From: Candidatus Gastranaerophilales bacterium
GTDB taxonomy: Bacteria; Cyanobacteriota; Vampirovibrionia; Gastranaerophilales; Gastranaerophilaceae
Assembly (NCBI GenBank): GCA_944324175.1
Contig: CALUVH010000014.1
Location: 1-50,233 of the forward strand
Reading direction: 5' to 3'
DNA: 50,233 bases
The notes below the pieces were generated by a model. The model was not told the origin of the DNA. It searched no databases and worked only from the letters and a program-made list of their open reading frames with translations. Shown in pieces: positions 8,239-15,903 of this stretch (the first letter of the stretch is position 1; each line of letters opens with the position of its first letter). A program made the translations under genes and the position numbers.

Positions 8239-8287
8239 TTTTTGAGGGGCATATTTTCGTACTAATGTTTTTGATGTAGAGCATCTG

Positions 8288-8296
8288 TGGTATAAT
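8288..8296 (+). promoter_or_regulatory. Extended -10 promoter of rmuC
   Basis: TGG-TATAAT (8288-8296) forms an extended -10 element 22 bases before the rmuC start. TTTTTG at 8268-8273 is a poor -35 at 17-base spacing. The leader contains GAGGAT as ribosome site, so this is an ordinary leadered mRNA. Confidence 0.6.
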
Positions 8297-8318
8297 CTAG
8301 AAAAAATGAGGATATGTC

Positions 8319-9392
8319 ATGGAATTTTTAATGTTTTTGATTGGTTTTATGCTGGGTGCGTTAATCGTATTTATTTATAATAAAGCATTGTCTAAAAATA
8401 CCAAGATTACTAATGATTTGATGCTTGAGCAGATGAAGTTGTATTTTGAAAATACTGCGAATAGGCTTTTTAAAGAAAATTCTCAGGAATTAACTGCCCA
8501 AAGTAAAGAGAAACTTGAAGATTTTTATAAAAGATTTAAAGAGCGTATTGAGGATTTTGAAAGGCGTGCTGAAGAAAATTTTAAAACAGAAAAAGAAAAT
8601 TTTTCAAAATTTGACTTAAATATTCAAAGCTTTCTTGCGGCTGGTAATAAAATATCTCAGGATACAAATTCTTTGGTAAATGTTATGCGCTCTGATAATC
8701 GTCGTCAGGGGGTATGGGGTGAGATAGTCCTTGAGCGTGTGCTTGAGGCTTCCGGCTTAAGAAAGGATGAAGAATATAAAATTCAAAAGGGTACAGCTGA
8801 AGGTCGTCCGGATGCCACAGTGTTTTTACCTGATAATCGCTGTGTGTATATTGACAGTAAAACTTCTTTTTCTGCTTGGGAAGGGTATGTTAATTCTCAG
8901 GATGATTCCGAAAAAGAGATTCACCTAAAACATTTTATTGATTCAACAAAGGCTCACATAAACGGACTATCTAAACGTGATTACTCTGTAGAAGAAAATT
9001 CACCTGATTATGTGCTAATGTTTATACCTATTGAGAGTTGTTATGCACTGATGTTTTGTGAAGATTGTGCATTGTGGGAGCTAGCTTGGAAAAACAAAAT
9101 TATGCCTGTTTCTCCATCGACCTTACTTGCTGCTTTGAAAATTATTGAAGCTTTTCATGTGGTCGACAGACAAAATAAAAATGCTAAAGAAATTGCAGAC
9201 CTTTCTACCAAGATGCTTGATAAATTTGCGGATTTACTATCTGATTTACTAAAAGCTAAAAATAATCTTGATAATTCATTGAAAAAATTAAACGGACGTG
9301 ACAATATCCTGCGTCAAATTGATAAAATGACTGCAATTGGTGCTAAAATGACAAAGAAAATACCTGAATTGCCGGAATTTGAAGAAGAATAG
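8319..9392 (+). CDS. rmuC: DNA recombination protein RmuC
   Basis: A 357-residue protein with one N-terminal membrane helix (FLMFLIGFMLGALIVFIY), a charged coiled-coil region (about 40-100) and the RmuC domain (about 110-330). Family landmarks are NRRQGVWGEIVLERVLEASGL, RPDATVFLPDNRCVYIDSK, and YVLMFIPIESCYALM. The Asp/Glu/Lys pattern fits the restriction-endonuclease-like core proposed for RmuC, which limits inversions between repeats in E. coli. The ribosome site is GAGGAT. It appears to be a single-gene unit. Confidence 0.93.
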   Translation: MEFLMFLIGFMLGALIVFIYNKALSKNTKITNDLMLEQMKLYFENTANRLFKENSQELTAQSKEKLEDFYKRFKERIEDFERRAEENFKTEKENFSKFDLNIQSFLAAGNKISQDTNSLVNVMRSDNRRQGVWGEIVLERVLEASGLRKDEEYKIQKGTAEGRPDATVFLPDNRCVYIDSKTSFSAWEGYVNSQDDSEKEIHLKHFIDSTKAHINGLSKRDYSVEENSPDYVLMFIPIESCYALMFCEDCALWELAWKNKIMPVSPSTLLAALKIIEAFHVVDRQNKNAKEIADLSTKMLDKFADLLSDLLKAKNNLDNSLKKLNGRDNILRQIDKMTAIGAKMTKKIPELPEFEEE

Positions 9393-9423
9393 TGACCTCT
9401 CGGATATTTAGGTGTGTTTGAAA

Positions 9424-9719
9424 TTAATAATTTTTTTCCACAGCTGCGAGAATATCTTTTATTAGTTGCAGACTTTTTGGGTCTGCAGATTTTATTTTTT
9501 CAATAATTTCTGAACTTAATTCGCTTAAAGGTTCTGGTGAAATGTTAAAAAAATCGTTTATGTCGAAATGTAAAGTCTGCGCAATTTTAATGAATGTATC
9601 AAGTGACGGGATTGAATTTCCGTTTTCTATTATGCACATCTGTCGCGGTGATATGTCTTTGATTCTGTCAATTTTATTGCTTTTTTGTTGATTTTCTTTT
9701 GTCGTTGTGCTAGTTTTAT
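9424..9719 (-). pseudogene. Decayed XRE-type helix-turn-helix regulator
   Basis: The last part reads RQMCIIENGNSIPSLDTFIK, the second half of an XRE helix-turn-helix, followed by a 35-residue tail. An in-frame ATG exists (9639), but it lies inside the recognition helix. Upstream in the same frame there is no ATG, GTG or TTG before a stop. The missing first helix (like IKLAQRQKKINKK) can be read in the +1 frame, joined at a run of six As near 9681-9686. The simplest reading is an N-terminal frameshift plus loss of the start. It abuts the pyrF ribosome site on the other strand. A short 71-residue product from 9639 is possible but would lack half the fold. Confidence 0.6.
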
Positions 9720-9740
9720 TACATTGTTAGGAGGATGTTG

Positions 9741-10496
9741 ATGATTAAACCTGTATGTGCAAAAGATAGAATTATTCTGGCGTTAGATGTTGATAATCTT
9801 AAAGAAGCAAGAGATTTGGTTAAAGAATTGAAGGATTATGTCGGATATTTTAAAATTGGATTGCCTTTGATTGTAAACTACGGGTTTGAAGCCTTTCGTT
9901 TGCTTGAGGAGCTGGGGGCAAAATGCTATTTTGATTGCAAATTTCATGACATACCTCATACGGTGCAAAAAGCAGCTATTAGCCTTGTAAAAAATAGAAT
10001 TGATTTTTTTAATGTACATATTCAAGGTGGTTCAAAGATGGTTGCATCTGTCGTCAAAGCTTCTCGTGCTGCTGCAAAATCTATGGGGATTCAACCTCCT
10101 ACGATTTTAGGAGTTACTTTACTTTCAAGTTTCGGGCAAAGAACTTTAACTGAAGAGTTGTGTGTTGATAAAAATATTGAATCTTATGTTCTTCAACTAG
10201 CGAAGGTCGCTGAAGAAAACGGACTTGATGGGGTTGTTGCAAGCGCTGAGGAAGCTAAAAAAATTAGAAAATTTGCAAAAGATGATTTTATTATTCTTTG
10301 TCCTGCTACGCGTCCTACTTGGGCATCTGTTAATGATCAGGTTCGTGTTGATACCCCTCGTGATGCCGTACTTGCTGGGGTTGATTTTATGGTAGTCGGT
10401 AGACCTATTACTATGGCTGAAGATAGAGTAGCTGCTGCAAAATTGATTATTGATGAGATTGAATCAGCTCAAAGCGATTTGGAAAAAGACTTATAA
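9741..10496 (+). CDS. pyrF: Orotidine 5'-phosphate decarboxylase
   Basis: Catalyses the last step of UMP synthesis. The 251-residue protein has the OMP-decarboxylase core: ILALDVDNLKEA, the catalytic segment FDCKFHDIPHTV with the Asp-Lys-Asp triad, and the phosphate-gripping end GVDFMVVGRPIT. I chose ATG 9741 because AGGAGG (9729-9734) is six bases before it; an ATG at 9735 touches the ribosome site. It stands alone, apart from pyrG at 40898, and is followed by a terminator hairpin. Confidence 0.95.
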   Translation: MIKPVCAKDRIILALDVDNLKEARDLVKELKDYVGYFKIGLPLIVNYGFEAFRLLEELGAKCYFDCKFHDIPHTVQKAAISLVKNRIDFFNVHIQGGSKMVASVVKASRAAAKSMGIQPPTILGVTLLSSFGQRTLTEELCVDKNIESYVLQLAKVAEENGLDGVVASAEEAKKIRKFAKDDFIILCPATRPTWASVNDQVRVDTPRDAVLAGVDFMVVGRPITMAEDRVAAAKLIIDEIESAQSDLEKDL

Positions 10497-10540
10497 GTCT
10501 TAATTGTTTGTCACTGTGCCTTATTGATTTTTCGCATAAA

Positions 10541-10572
10541 AAAAACCACTCATAAATGAGTGGGTCGTTTTC
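10541..10572 (+). terminator. pyrF terminator
   Basis: CCACTCAT (10546-10553) pairs with ATGAGTGG (10556-10563), giving a 7-base-pair stem with a tetraloop. It is flanked by an A run and a T-rich tail (GTCGTTTT). It lies 49 bases after the pyrF stop. Confidence 0.7.
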
Positions 10573-10760
10573 TGCATCCTAATGGTCTCTTTTAGTGTTT
10601 ATTATTTAGGAGTTTATATGTTTTGGGGTTAATGAATTCTATTTATATTTAGTGTTTCGGCTACACTTAAATCTTATGTAATTATTATGCTCTAAATAAA
10701 ACTGTTTGTCAATACTTCTGTTCTATAAAATTTTAACAAAAAGTCTAAAACGCCCATATA

Positions 10761-10795
10761 GTGTAGGATTTACACTTTACAAAACTTAATATAAT
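10761..10795 (+). promoter_or_regulatory. Promoter with overlapping inverted repeat
   Basis: TATAAT at 10790-10795 has a TTTACA box at 10769-10774 (15-base spacing). The 5-base inverted repeat GTGTA-N5-TACAC (10761-10775) covers the -35 region and could be an operator. The transcript would carry the small frame at 10827 and the gene at 10954. The rest of the 10573-10760 gap shows no gene or structured RNA that I can recognise, only a weak AGTGT/ACACT hairpin near 10650. Confidence 0.45.
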
Positions 10796-10826
10796 GTTAT
10801 TTCTTTTTTAAAAAGGGGCATAAATT

Positions 10827-10901
10827 ATGCGCAGGGATATGAATGTTGACTTTGTTAACAAATATTACGAGAAAAAGGTTATTAAAAGGCAATTTTCATG
10901 A
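10827..10901 (+). CDS. Possible 24-residue small protein or leader peptide
   Basis: An ATG preceded by AAAAAGGGG at eight bases opens a 24-residue frame (MRRDMNVDFVNKYYEKK then VIKRQFS). It lies between a plausible promoter (10761-10795) and the 119-residue gene at 10954. It is basic and hydrophilic with no membrane segment. The good ribosome site is the only support; no homologue is recognised, and chance is quite possible. Confidence 0.3.
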   Translation: MRRDMNVDFVNKYYEKKVIKRQFS

Positions 10902-10953
10902 GTGTATATACTTTATATATATAAGAGTATAAAAATAAAATAGGAAAAGTATC

Positions 10954-11313
10954 ATGGCACATCCAAATGAAGCAATAGGTGCTGTTGGCGGTCCGCAACT
11001 TGGTAATGTTGCAGATAGATATGCAGATTACAATACGAGTGTTACGGAGACAAGAACAGTTACAACGCAGAATAATCCACTAAAGACAAACTTTGTTACC
11101 CAGTTGTATCAAAGCACTGCTGCACGCCATGCTTCAACTGTTGATTTGACTAATCCTGATGCATTTAAGGGTGCTAAGGGACTCGGGTTATTTCAAATAA
11201 ATTATAATGCAGATTCACCATTTAGTCCTTATGCAGTTGGAGATTTGAGAGGTGCTTATAACGAGTTTGGTGAACTTATTCCCAAAGGGCAGAATTTGAA
11301 TTTATACAGTTAA
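10954..11313 (+). CDS. Hypothetical protein, 119 residues
   Basis: I do not recognise this protein. It is soluble, without signal peptide or membrane helix, and rich in Asn, Thr, Gly and Ala. The first half looks disordered (VTETRTVTTQNNPLKTNFV), and the second contains GAKGLGLFQINYNADSPF. The start has AGGAAAAG upstream. It is bracketed by its own leader region and a very strong terminator, suggesting an independent, possibly well expressed unit. No function can be given. Confidence 0.7.
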   Translation: MAHPNEAIGAVGGPQLGNVADRYADYNTSVTETRTVTTQNNPLKTNFVTQLYQSTAARHASTVDLTNPDAFKGAKGLGLFQINYNADSPFSPYAVGDLRGAYNEFGELIPKGQNLNLYS

Positions 11314-11347
11314 AAAAGACTCCTTTTATTTTAAAGGAGTCTTTTTT
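11312..11347. terminator. Strong bidirectional terminator
   Basis: A 15-base-pair perfect stem (11312-11326 with 11333-11347, AAAAAAGACTCCTTT and its complement) has a 6-base loop. The A and T runs at its ends allow termination on both strands. It serves the 119-residue gene and the convergent aminotransferase gene. Confidence 0.92.
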
Positions 11348-11364
11348 TATGGTATTTATTTAAA

Positions 11365-12489
11365 CTATACAGCTGCAACAGTTTTTGATTTTTCTATGCA
11401 TTCAATCAAAGTTTTAGCAACAGTTTGCTGTTCTTCTTTTGTAAGTTCCGGGAACATAGGTAAAGAAATTACCATTTCTGTATTTTTTTCAGTAACAGGT
11501 AATGAGCCCTTTCCTACTCCCAAATATTCGTGAACTTTTTGTAAATGAAGAGGTACAGGGTAATACAACATAGCACCGATACCATTTTCTTGCAACATTT
11601 TGTGAACAGCGTCACGGTTAGGAACTTTTACAGTGTATTGGTGATATACGCAGTAAGTATCTTTTAGTTCTACTGGAGTTTGCACATCTTTACAATCTTT
11701 GAAAAGCTCATTGTAGTAGTATGCGTGCTCACGACGTTTTTCATTCCATTCTTTGATGTGTGGAAGTTTTACTCTTAAAATTGCGGATTGAATTTCATCA
11801 AGACGGCTGTTTACTCCTATTTCATCGTGGTAGTATCGAATAGCTCCGCCGTGGTTTCTTAGTGCTATAGCTCTATTTTTCAAAGCTTCGGAATTAGTCA
11901 TCAAAAGCCCGCCATCGCCCATACCACCTAAGTTTTTAGTAGGGTAGAAGCTTAAACAGCCAAAGTCACCAAAAGTACCAACCATTTTACCTTTATAAAG
12001 AGCACCAATAGCTTGGCAACAATCTTCAATGACGTGTAAATTGTGGCGTTTCGCAACATCCATGATTACATCCATGTCGCAAGGTTGTCCGTATAAGTGA
12101 ACAGGTATGATAGCTTTTGTTCGTGGTGTAATAGCAGCCTCAAGTTTTGAAGCGTCGAGATTGAATGTGTTCTCATCAATATCAACAAATACCGGTTTGG
12201 CACCGACAATACCGATAGCTTCTGTGGTTGCAACGAAAGTAAAAGCGACCGTGATAACTTCATCGCCTGCTCCGATATCAAGTGCTCTTAAAGCGATATG
12301 CAATGCGTCAGTACCAGAGTTAAGTCCAACTGTGTATTTACATCCGATGAAATCAGCCAATTCTTGTTCTAATGCTTTTGTGTTTGGTCCCAAAATATAT
12401 GAACCTGAACGAAGTACTTCGCATACAGCTTTTTCAACCTCAGCTCCAATTTGTGCGTATTGGCGTTTTGAATCTAAAATAGGTATCAT
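11365..12489 (-). CDS. DegT/DnrJ/EryC1/StrS sugar aminotransferase
   Basis: A 374-residue PLP enzyme that transaminates nucleotide-linked keto-sugars for surface polysaccharides. Visible landmarks are GSYILGPNTKALEQELADF, the GLNSGTDAL cofactor loop, AFTFVATTEAI, HLYGQPCDMD, VIEDCCQAIGA, and the PLP lysine in SFYPTKNLGGMGDGG. GVNSRLDEIQSAIL and a YPVPLHLQ motif complete the fold. It resembles WbpE/WlbC-type 3-keto-glucuronate aminotransferases, but substrate cannot be fixed. AAGGAG precedes the ATG by six bases. No other sugar genes adjoin it. Confidence 0.9.
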   Translation of the reverse strand: MIPILDSKRQYAQIGAEVEKAVCEVLRSGSYILGPNTKALEQELADFIGCKYTVGLNSGTDALHIALRALDIGAGDEVITVAFTFVATTEAIGIVGAKPVFVDIDENTFNLDASKLEAAITPRTKAIIPVHLYGQPCDMDVIMDVAKRHNLHVIEDCCQAIGALYKGKMVGTFGDFGCLSFYPTKNLGGMGDGGLLMTNSEALKNRAIALRNHGGAIRYYHDEIGVNSRLDEIQSAILRVKLPHIKEWNEKRREHAYYYNELFKDCKDVQTPVELKDTYCVYHQYTVKVPNRDAVHKMLQENGIGAMLYYPVPLHLQKVHEYLGVGKGSLPVTEKNTEMVISLPMFPELTKEEQQTVAKTLIECIEKSKTVAAV

Positions 12490-12612
12490 ATTAATCTCCT
12501 TCTTATATTACCCACATTACTAGTATAGCATACTGCTCATATGTCTTTATAAAACTTTAATAACACTTATCATATGAGAGCTGTTTTATCATCCAATGAA
12601 TAATAGTTTTTG

Positions 12613-12621
12613 TGTTACAAT
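12613..12621 (+). promoter_or_regulatory. Extended -10 promoter giving a predicted leaderless mRNA
   Basis: TGT-TACAAT (12613-12621) ends six bases before the ATG at 12628, the distance at which transcription would begin on the start codon itself. No ribosome binding site is present. An in-frame TTG at 12610 lies inside this element and is therefore unlikely as a start. Confidence 0.6.
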
Positions 12622-12627
12622 TTTATT

Positions 12628-13302
12628 ATGGATGATTTGAATTTAGTGGTAGAAAATACAAAGAAAAAATACAGGGAAATATTTTTACAATCGCTTGAGG
12701 CTATTCAAAACCGTATTAATGAGATTAAGCCAGATGGGGTTGTTACTGATGTTTTTGAAAAATATCCGAAGAATACAAAAGGATATGAGTGGCAAAAAGC
12801 TACTTTGGATATGCTTTTAAATGATATTTCGAAAGAAATTTTACAAAAATGGGCACAGGTGCTAGATTATAGAAAGGAATTTAGTTGTAAGGGATGTGCA
12901 ACTTGTTGTAATCTCGCTTGTAGTGAATTTTCATATGAGGAGTTGAAGGAAAAAGCAAAAAATGGTGATAATTTTGCAAAGCAATTCACAAGCATTTTTG
13001 TTCCTTATGGTTCCCGAGAGGAAGCAGCTGAAATATATCCTGAGTATTTGGAAATGTTAAAGGATAAGGGTGAAGTTTATTTTTATCATTGTCCTAAATT
13101 GACAGAATGTAAACGCTGTTCAGATTATGAAAATAGACCTGATATATGCAGACACTTTCCCGATAACCCTTTGGATATATTGCCTAAATCCTGCGGTTAC
13201 TACCCTTGGCGTAAAGAAGTTGAGCCGGTAGTTTTGATGTTGCATTCGATGGTTGAAATAATTGATTATTACAAACAAAATATACCTGTAGATGAGGATT
13301 AG
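12628..13302 (+). CDS. YkgJ-family cysteine-cluster protein (first copy)
   Basis: A 224-residue protein with the zinc- or iron-binding cysteine cluster of the YkgJ/CxxCxxCC family (residues near 85-100, CKGCATCCNLACS). A second cluster holds HCPKLTECKRCSDYENRP with CRHFP and PKSCGYYPW. The first 80 residues form a charged helical extension not found in the second copy at 18596. The biochemical role of the family is unresolved. Its stop is two bases before rlmN, so it heads an operon with rlmN and dtd, suggesting a link to RNA modification or translation quality control (inference). Confidence 0.85.
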   Translation: MDDLNLVVENTKKKYREIFLQSLEAIQNRINEIKPDGVVTDVFEKYPKNTKGYEWQKATLDMLLNDISKEILQKWAQVLDYRKEFSCKGCATCCNLACSEFSYEELKEKAKNGDNFAKQFTSIFVPYGSREEAAEIYPEYLEMLKDKGEVYFYHCPKLTECKRCSDYENRPDICRHFPDNPLDILPKSCGYYPWRKEVEPVVLMLHSMVEIIDYYKQNIPVDED

Positions 13303-13304
13303 AT

Positions 13305-14327
13305 ATGCAGATACTTTCAGGGTTGTCATTGAATGATATAGAGAAAATTACAGACAGTTTGCATGCTTCCAAATTCCGTGCAAGACAAATTCATAATTGG
13401 ATTTATTTAAAATCAGTAAAAAGTATTGATGAGATGACCGATTTGTCTGTTAAATTTCGTGAAGAGTTAAAAAAAGTTGCTACCGTTACAGATGTGAAGG
13501 TTAAGGTAAAGCAGGAAAGTTCAGATGGTACATTGAAATATCTTTTAGAATTCCCTGATGGAGAATGTGTAGAGACTGTTTTAATGCGTTTCGATAATCG
13601 GGCAAATTTGACGGCTTGCGTTAGTTCTCAGGTAGGTTGTGCTGTGAATTGTTCGTTTTGTGCCACTGGCAAAAGGGGATTCATAAGAAATCTGACTTAT
13701 CGCGAAATTATTGAACAAGTATTGACAATACAGCGCGATACTGGGTTAAAAGTTACTAATATTGTATTTATGGGGCAAGGAGAACCGCTTTTGAATTTGG
13801 ATAATGTTTTAAAAGCTATGAAAATTTTTAATGAGAATTTTCAAATTGGTGCTCGTCGTCTTACGGTGTCTACTGCCGGTATTGTCCCTAAGATTAATGA
13901 GTTAGCAAATCTTGATATGCAGTCGACTCTTGCTGTGTCTTTGCATGCTCCAAGTCATGATATTAGACAAAAAATTATGCCAATAGAAAACAGATATTCC
14001 ATGGAAGAGTTAAAAAATGCCTTAAAAAATTATATAATAAAGACTGGTCGAAGAGTTACGATAGAATACCTTTTAATAAAAGATTTGAACGATACTTTGG
14101 AGAGTGTAAAAAAATTGGTTGAGTATTTACATGATTTAAAATGTAATATAAATCTTATTCCATATAATCCGACAGATAAAAATGACTACCAACGACCGTC
14201 TAATAATTCAATAATGCGTTTTAAATCATTACTTGAACAATCGGGGAAAAAGGTTACGGTACGATTGGAAAGAGGTGCAGATATTGATGCCGCCTGTGGA
14301 CAGTTGAGCGGAAAGGTGAAAAATTAA
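13305..14327 (+). CDS. rlmN: Dual-specificity 23S rRNA/tRNA (adenine-C2)-methyltransferase RlmN
   Basis: A 340-residue radical SAM enzyme that methylates A2503 of 23S rRNA and, in known members, A37 of some tRNAs. The iron-sulfur motif CAVNCSFCATGKRG (CxxxCxxC) is intact. Other landmarks are the N-terminal FRARQIHNWIY, VFMGQGEPLLN, RRLTVSTAGIVP, SLHAPSHDIRQKIMPI and the catalytic C-terminal region ending GADIDAACGQL with the conserved cysteine. GAGGA lies upstream in the end of ykgJ. It abuts dtd without a gap. Confidence 0.96.
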   Translation: MQILSGLSLNDIEKITDSLHASKFRARQIHNWIYLKSVKSIDEMTDLSVKFREELKKVATVTDVKVKVKQESSDGTLKYLLEFPDGECVETVLMRFDNRANLTACVSSQVGCAVNCSFCATGKRGFIRNLTYREIIEQVLTIQRDTGLKVTNIVFMGQGEPLLNLDNVLKAMKIFNENFQIGARRLTVSTAGIVPKINELANLDMQSTLAVSLHAPSHDIRQKIMPIENRYSMEELKNALKNYIIKTGRRVTIEYLLIKDLNDTLESVKKLVEYLHDLKCNINLIPYNPTDKNDYQRPSNNSIMRFKSLLEQSGKKVTVRLERGADIDAACGQLSGKVKN

Positions 14328-14765
14328 ATGAAAGCTTTAATACAAAGAGTTAAAAATGCTTCAGTTACGATTGAAAATCAACAGTATTCTGAAATCGGTA
14401 TGGGATTATTGGTTTTTGTAGGGGTGGAAAAGTTAGATGAAAAGATTAATGCACAAAAGCTTGCTCAAAAAATTGTTAATCTTAGAATCTTTGAAGATGA
14501 AAATGGGAAAATGAATTACTCACTTTTGGACGTGAATGGTGAAATACTTATTGTTTCTCAATTTACGTTGTGTGGGGATTGCAAAAAGGGGACGCGTCCA
14601 TCCTTTGATAATTCAGCACCACTTGATAAAGCAGTTGACTTATATGAATTTTTTATTAAATCAGTAGAAGAGCTTGGCGTAAAAACAAAAACAGGTAAAT
14701 TTAGAGCTATGATGGATGTTTCACTTGTAAATGACGGACCTGTGACATTTTTTGTAGAAAAATAG
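14328..14765 (+). CDS. dtd: D-aminoacyl-tRNA deacylase
   Basis: A 145-residue enzyme that removes D-amino acids mischarged on tRNA. The two signature motifs are present: SQFTLCGDCKKGTRPSF and the cross-subunit NDGPVTFFVEK at the end. The start MKALIQRVKNASVTIE and the length are typical. The ATG follows the rlmN stop directly, implying coupled translation. It closes a quality-control operon with ykgJ and rlmN. Confidence 0.96.
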   Translation: MKALIQRVKNASVTIENQQYSEIGMGLLVFVGVEKLDEKINAQKLAQKIVNLRIFEDENGKMNYSLLDVNGEILIVSQFTLCGDCKKGTRPSFDNSAPLDKAVDLYEFFIKSVEELGVKTKTGKFRAMMDVSLVNDGPVTFFVEK

Positions 14766-14774
14766 TTTTCCTAC

Positions 14775-14803
14775 TTGATAAAAATATTGTTTTATGTTAT
14801 AAT
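14775..14803 (+). promoter_or_regulatory. Strong promoter of the zinc-ribbon/rimM/trmD operon
   Basis: TTGATA (14775-14780), a 17-base spacer and TGT-TATAAT (extended -10, TATAAT at 14798-14803) form a strong sigma-70-type promoter. Transcription would start near 14810, leaving a leader of about 113 bases before the ATG at 14923. That leader contains a stray GAGGAG at about 14857 with no start codon after it. Confidence 0.75.
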
Positions 14804-14922
14804 ATGGACGTTAACATAGATCTATTTGTGGAAAGAATATTTATTTTTTTTACTGAGGAGAATTTACTTTATTATTTTATTTTTAACCCATTGTATTATT
14901 TTAAATTAAGAGGCTTATTATT

Positions 14923-15903
14923 ATGTATGTAAACAAGTGTATCAAATGTGGTCGTGAGTTTGAGACTAAAAACCCCAAAAGAGTTATTTGCCCGGATTGT
15001 CTGTATCCAGATAAGAGTATGATGATAAATCCTACTAATGGTGAGCAAACTGCTGTCCCAAAAGAAAATCAGCAGTTGCAGTCTTACAGTACTCCTGAGG
15101 CACCTCGTTATTATAGTGCAGGTGGAGATCCTGATGAACAACAAAGATATAGCAGACCGCAACGTTCTAATTACAATCGCGATGGGTATTCTCAAGGTTC
15201 TCGTAATTCAGGATATAATAGAGGTTCTTATGGTCGTGATAATAGGCGTTCTTCCTATGGTCAAAGATCTCAAGGTGGTTATTCTAGAGATAATAGAGGC
15301 GGTTATCCTCAAAGACGTCCAAACAATAGATTTAATAACAGACGTCCAGCGCCTAAGCCAAGAGGACCAAAACAACTTTTGATTACAAAGGAGCAGTTGG
15401 AACAAATTGAATTGCTGTATAAACCACTTTTACCGTTGCCAAATCCTGATAGCCATGAGGTAATTGCGGAAAAGATCGGATTAGAACCTAGAAAAGTGTT
15501 TTTTGGTATTAATTTGATACGTCAAAAAATGTTGTTGCCTAAATTGCCTTTCCCTAAAAGGAAATTGGCAATTTCACCGGATCAATTGTTCGCTATAAAA
15601 AGTCTATATGAACCATTGTTGCCTTTGCCTCCTATCGGTTGTCATAAGATTATTGCGGCACAGTTGAAAATGGATGAATGGCGTGTGCACGTGGGTATAG
15701 GTTTAGTGCGTGCTCAAATGGGTCTGAAAAGATGGAATCAGGATAGACCTGATGCTCCTGAGGAATACCGTAAACCTAAGAAAATTGTAAATGTTGAAGG
15801 TGAAGTTTCTCCAGAAGGATCTGTAGATAAGGAAAAATCAACAGATGCTCCTACAACAAAGAAAAGTAGAAAGTCTAAAAAAACAGAAGAAACTGCTGAA
15901 TAA
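14923..15903 (+). CDS. Zinc-ribbon, RG/Y-rich, tandem-repeat protein (probable RNA-binding)
   Basis: I do not recognise this 326-residue protein as a named family. Residues 6-26 form a zinc ribbon (Cys6, Cys9, Cys23, Cys26). Residues about 50-147 are low complexity, rich in Arg, Gly, Ser, Tyr and Asn, with repeated RG/RGG- and RNNR-like units typical of RNA-binding tails. Two homologous 59-residue repeats follow (150-208 and 213-271), identical at about 23 positions and sharing LY-PLLPLP, a His and an IA element that looks like a helix-turn-helix. A Lys/Glu-rich tail ends the protein. Its stop overlaps rimM by one base, arguing for a ribosome- or RNA-related role (inference). Confidence 0.8.
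   Translation: MYVNKCIKCGREFETKNPKRVICPDCLYPDKSMMINPTNGEQTAVPKENQQLQSYSTPEAPRYYSAGGDPDEQQRYSRPQRSNYNRDGYSQGSRNSGYNRGSYGRDNRRSSYGQRSQGGYSRDNRGGYPQRRPNNRFNNRRPAPKPRGPKQLLITKEQLEQIELLYKPLLPLPNPDSHEVIAEKIGLEPRKVFFGINLIRQKMLLPKLPFPKRKLAISPDQLFAIKSLYEPLLPLPPIGCHKIIAAQLKMDEWRVHVGIGLVRAQMGLKRWNQDRPDAPEEYRKPKKIVNVEGEVSPEGSVDKEKSTDAPTTKKSRKSKKTEETAE

Noticed and set aside
12107-12523. Plus-strand open frame opposite the DegT aminotransferase
   Set aside because: It mirrors the codon pattern of the aminotransferase and has no ribosome site, promoter or known domain.
14896-15405. Long antisense and shifted frames across the RG-rich region
   Set aside because: They are by-products of the repetitive Arg/Gly codons of the gene at 14923; they lack ribosome sites and recognisable domains.
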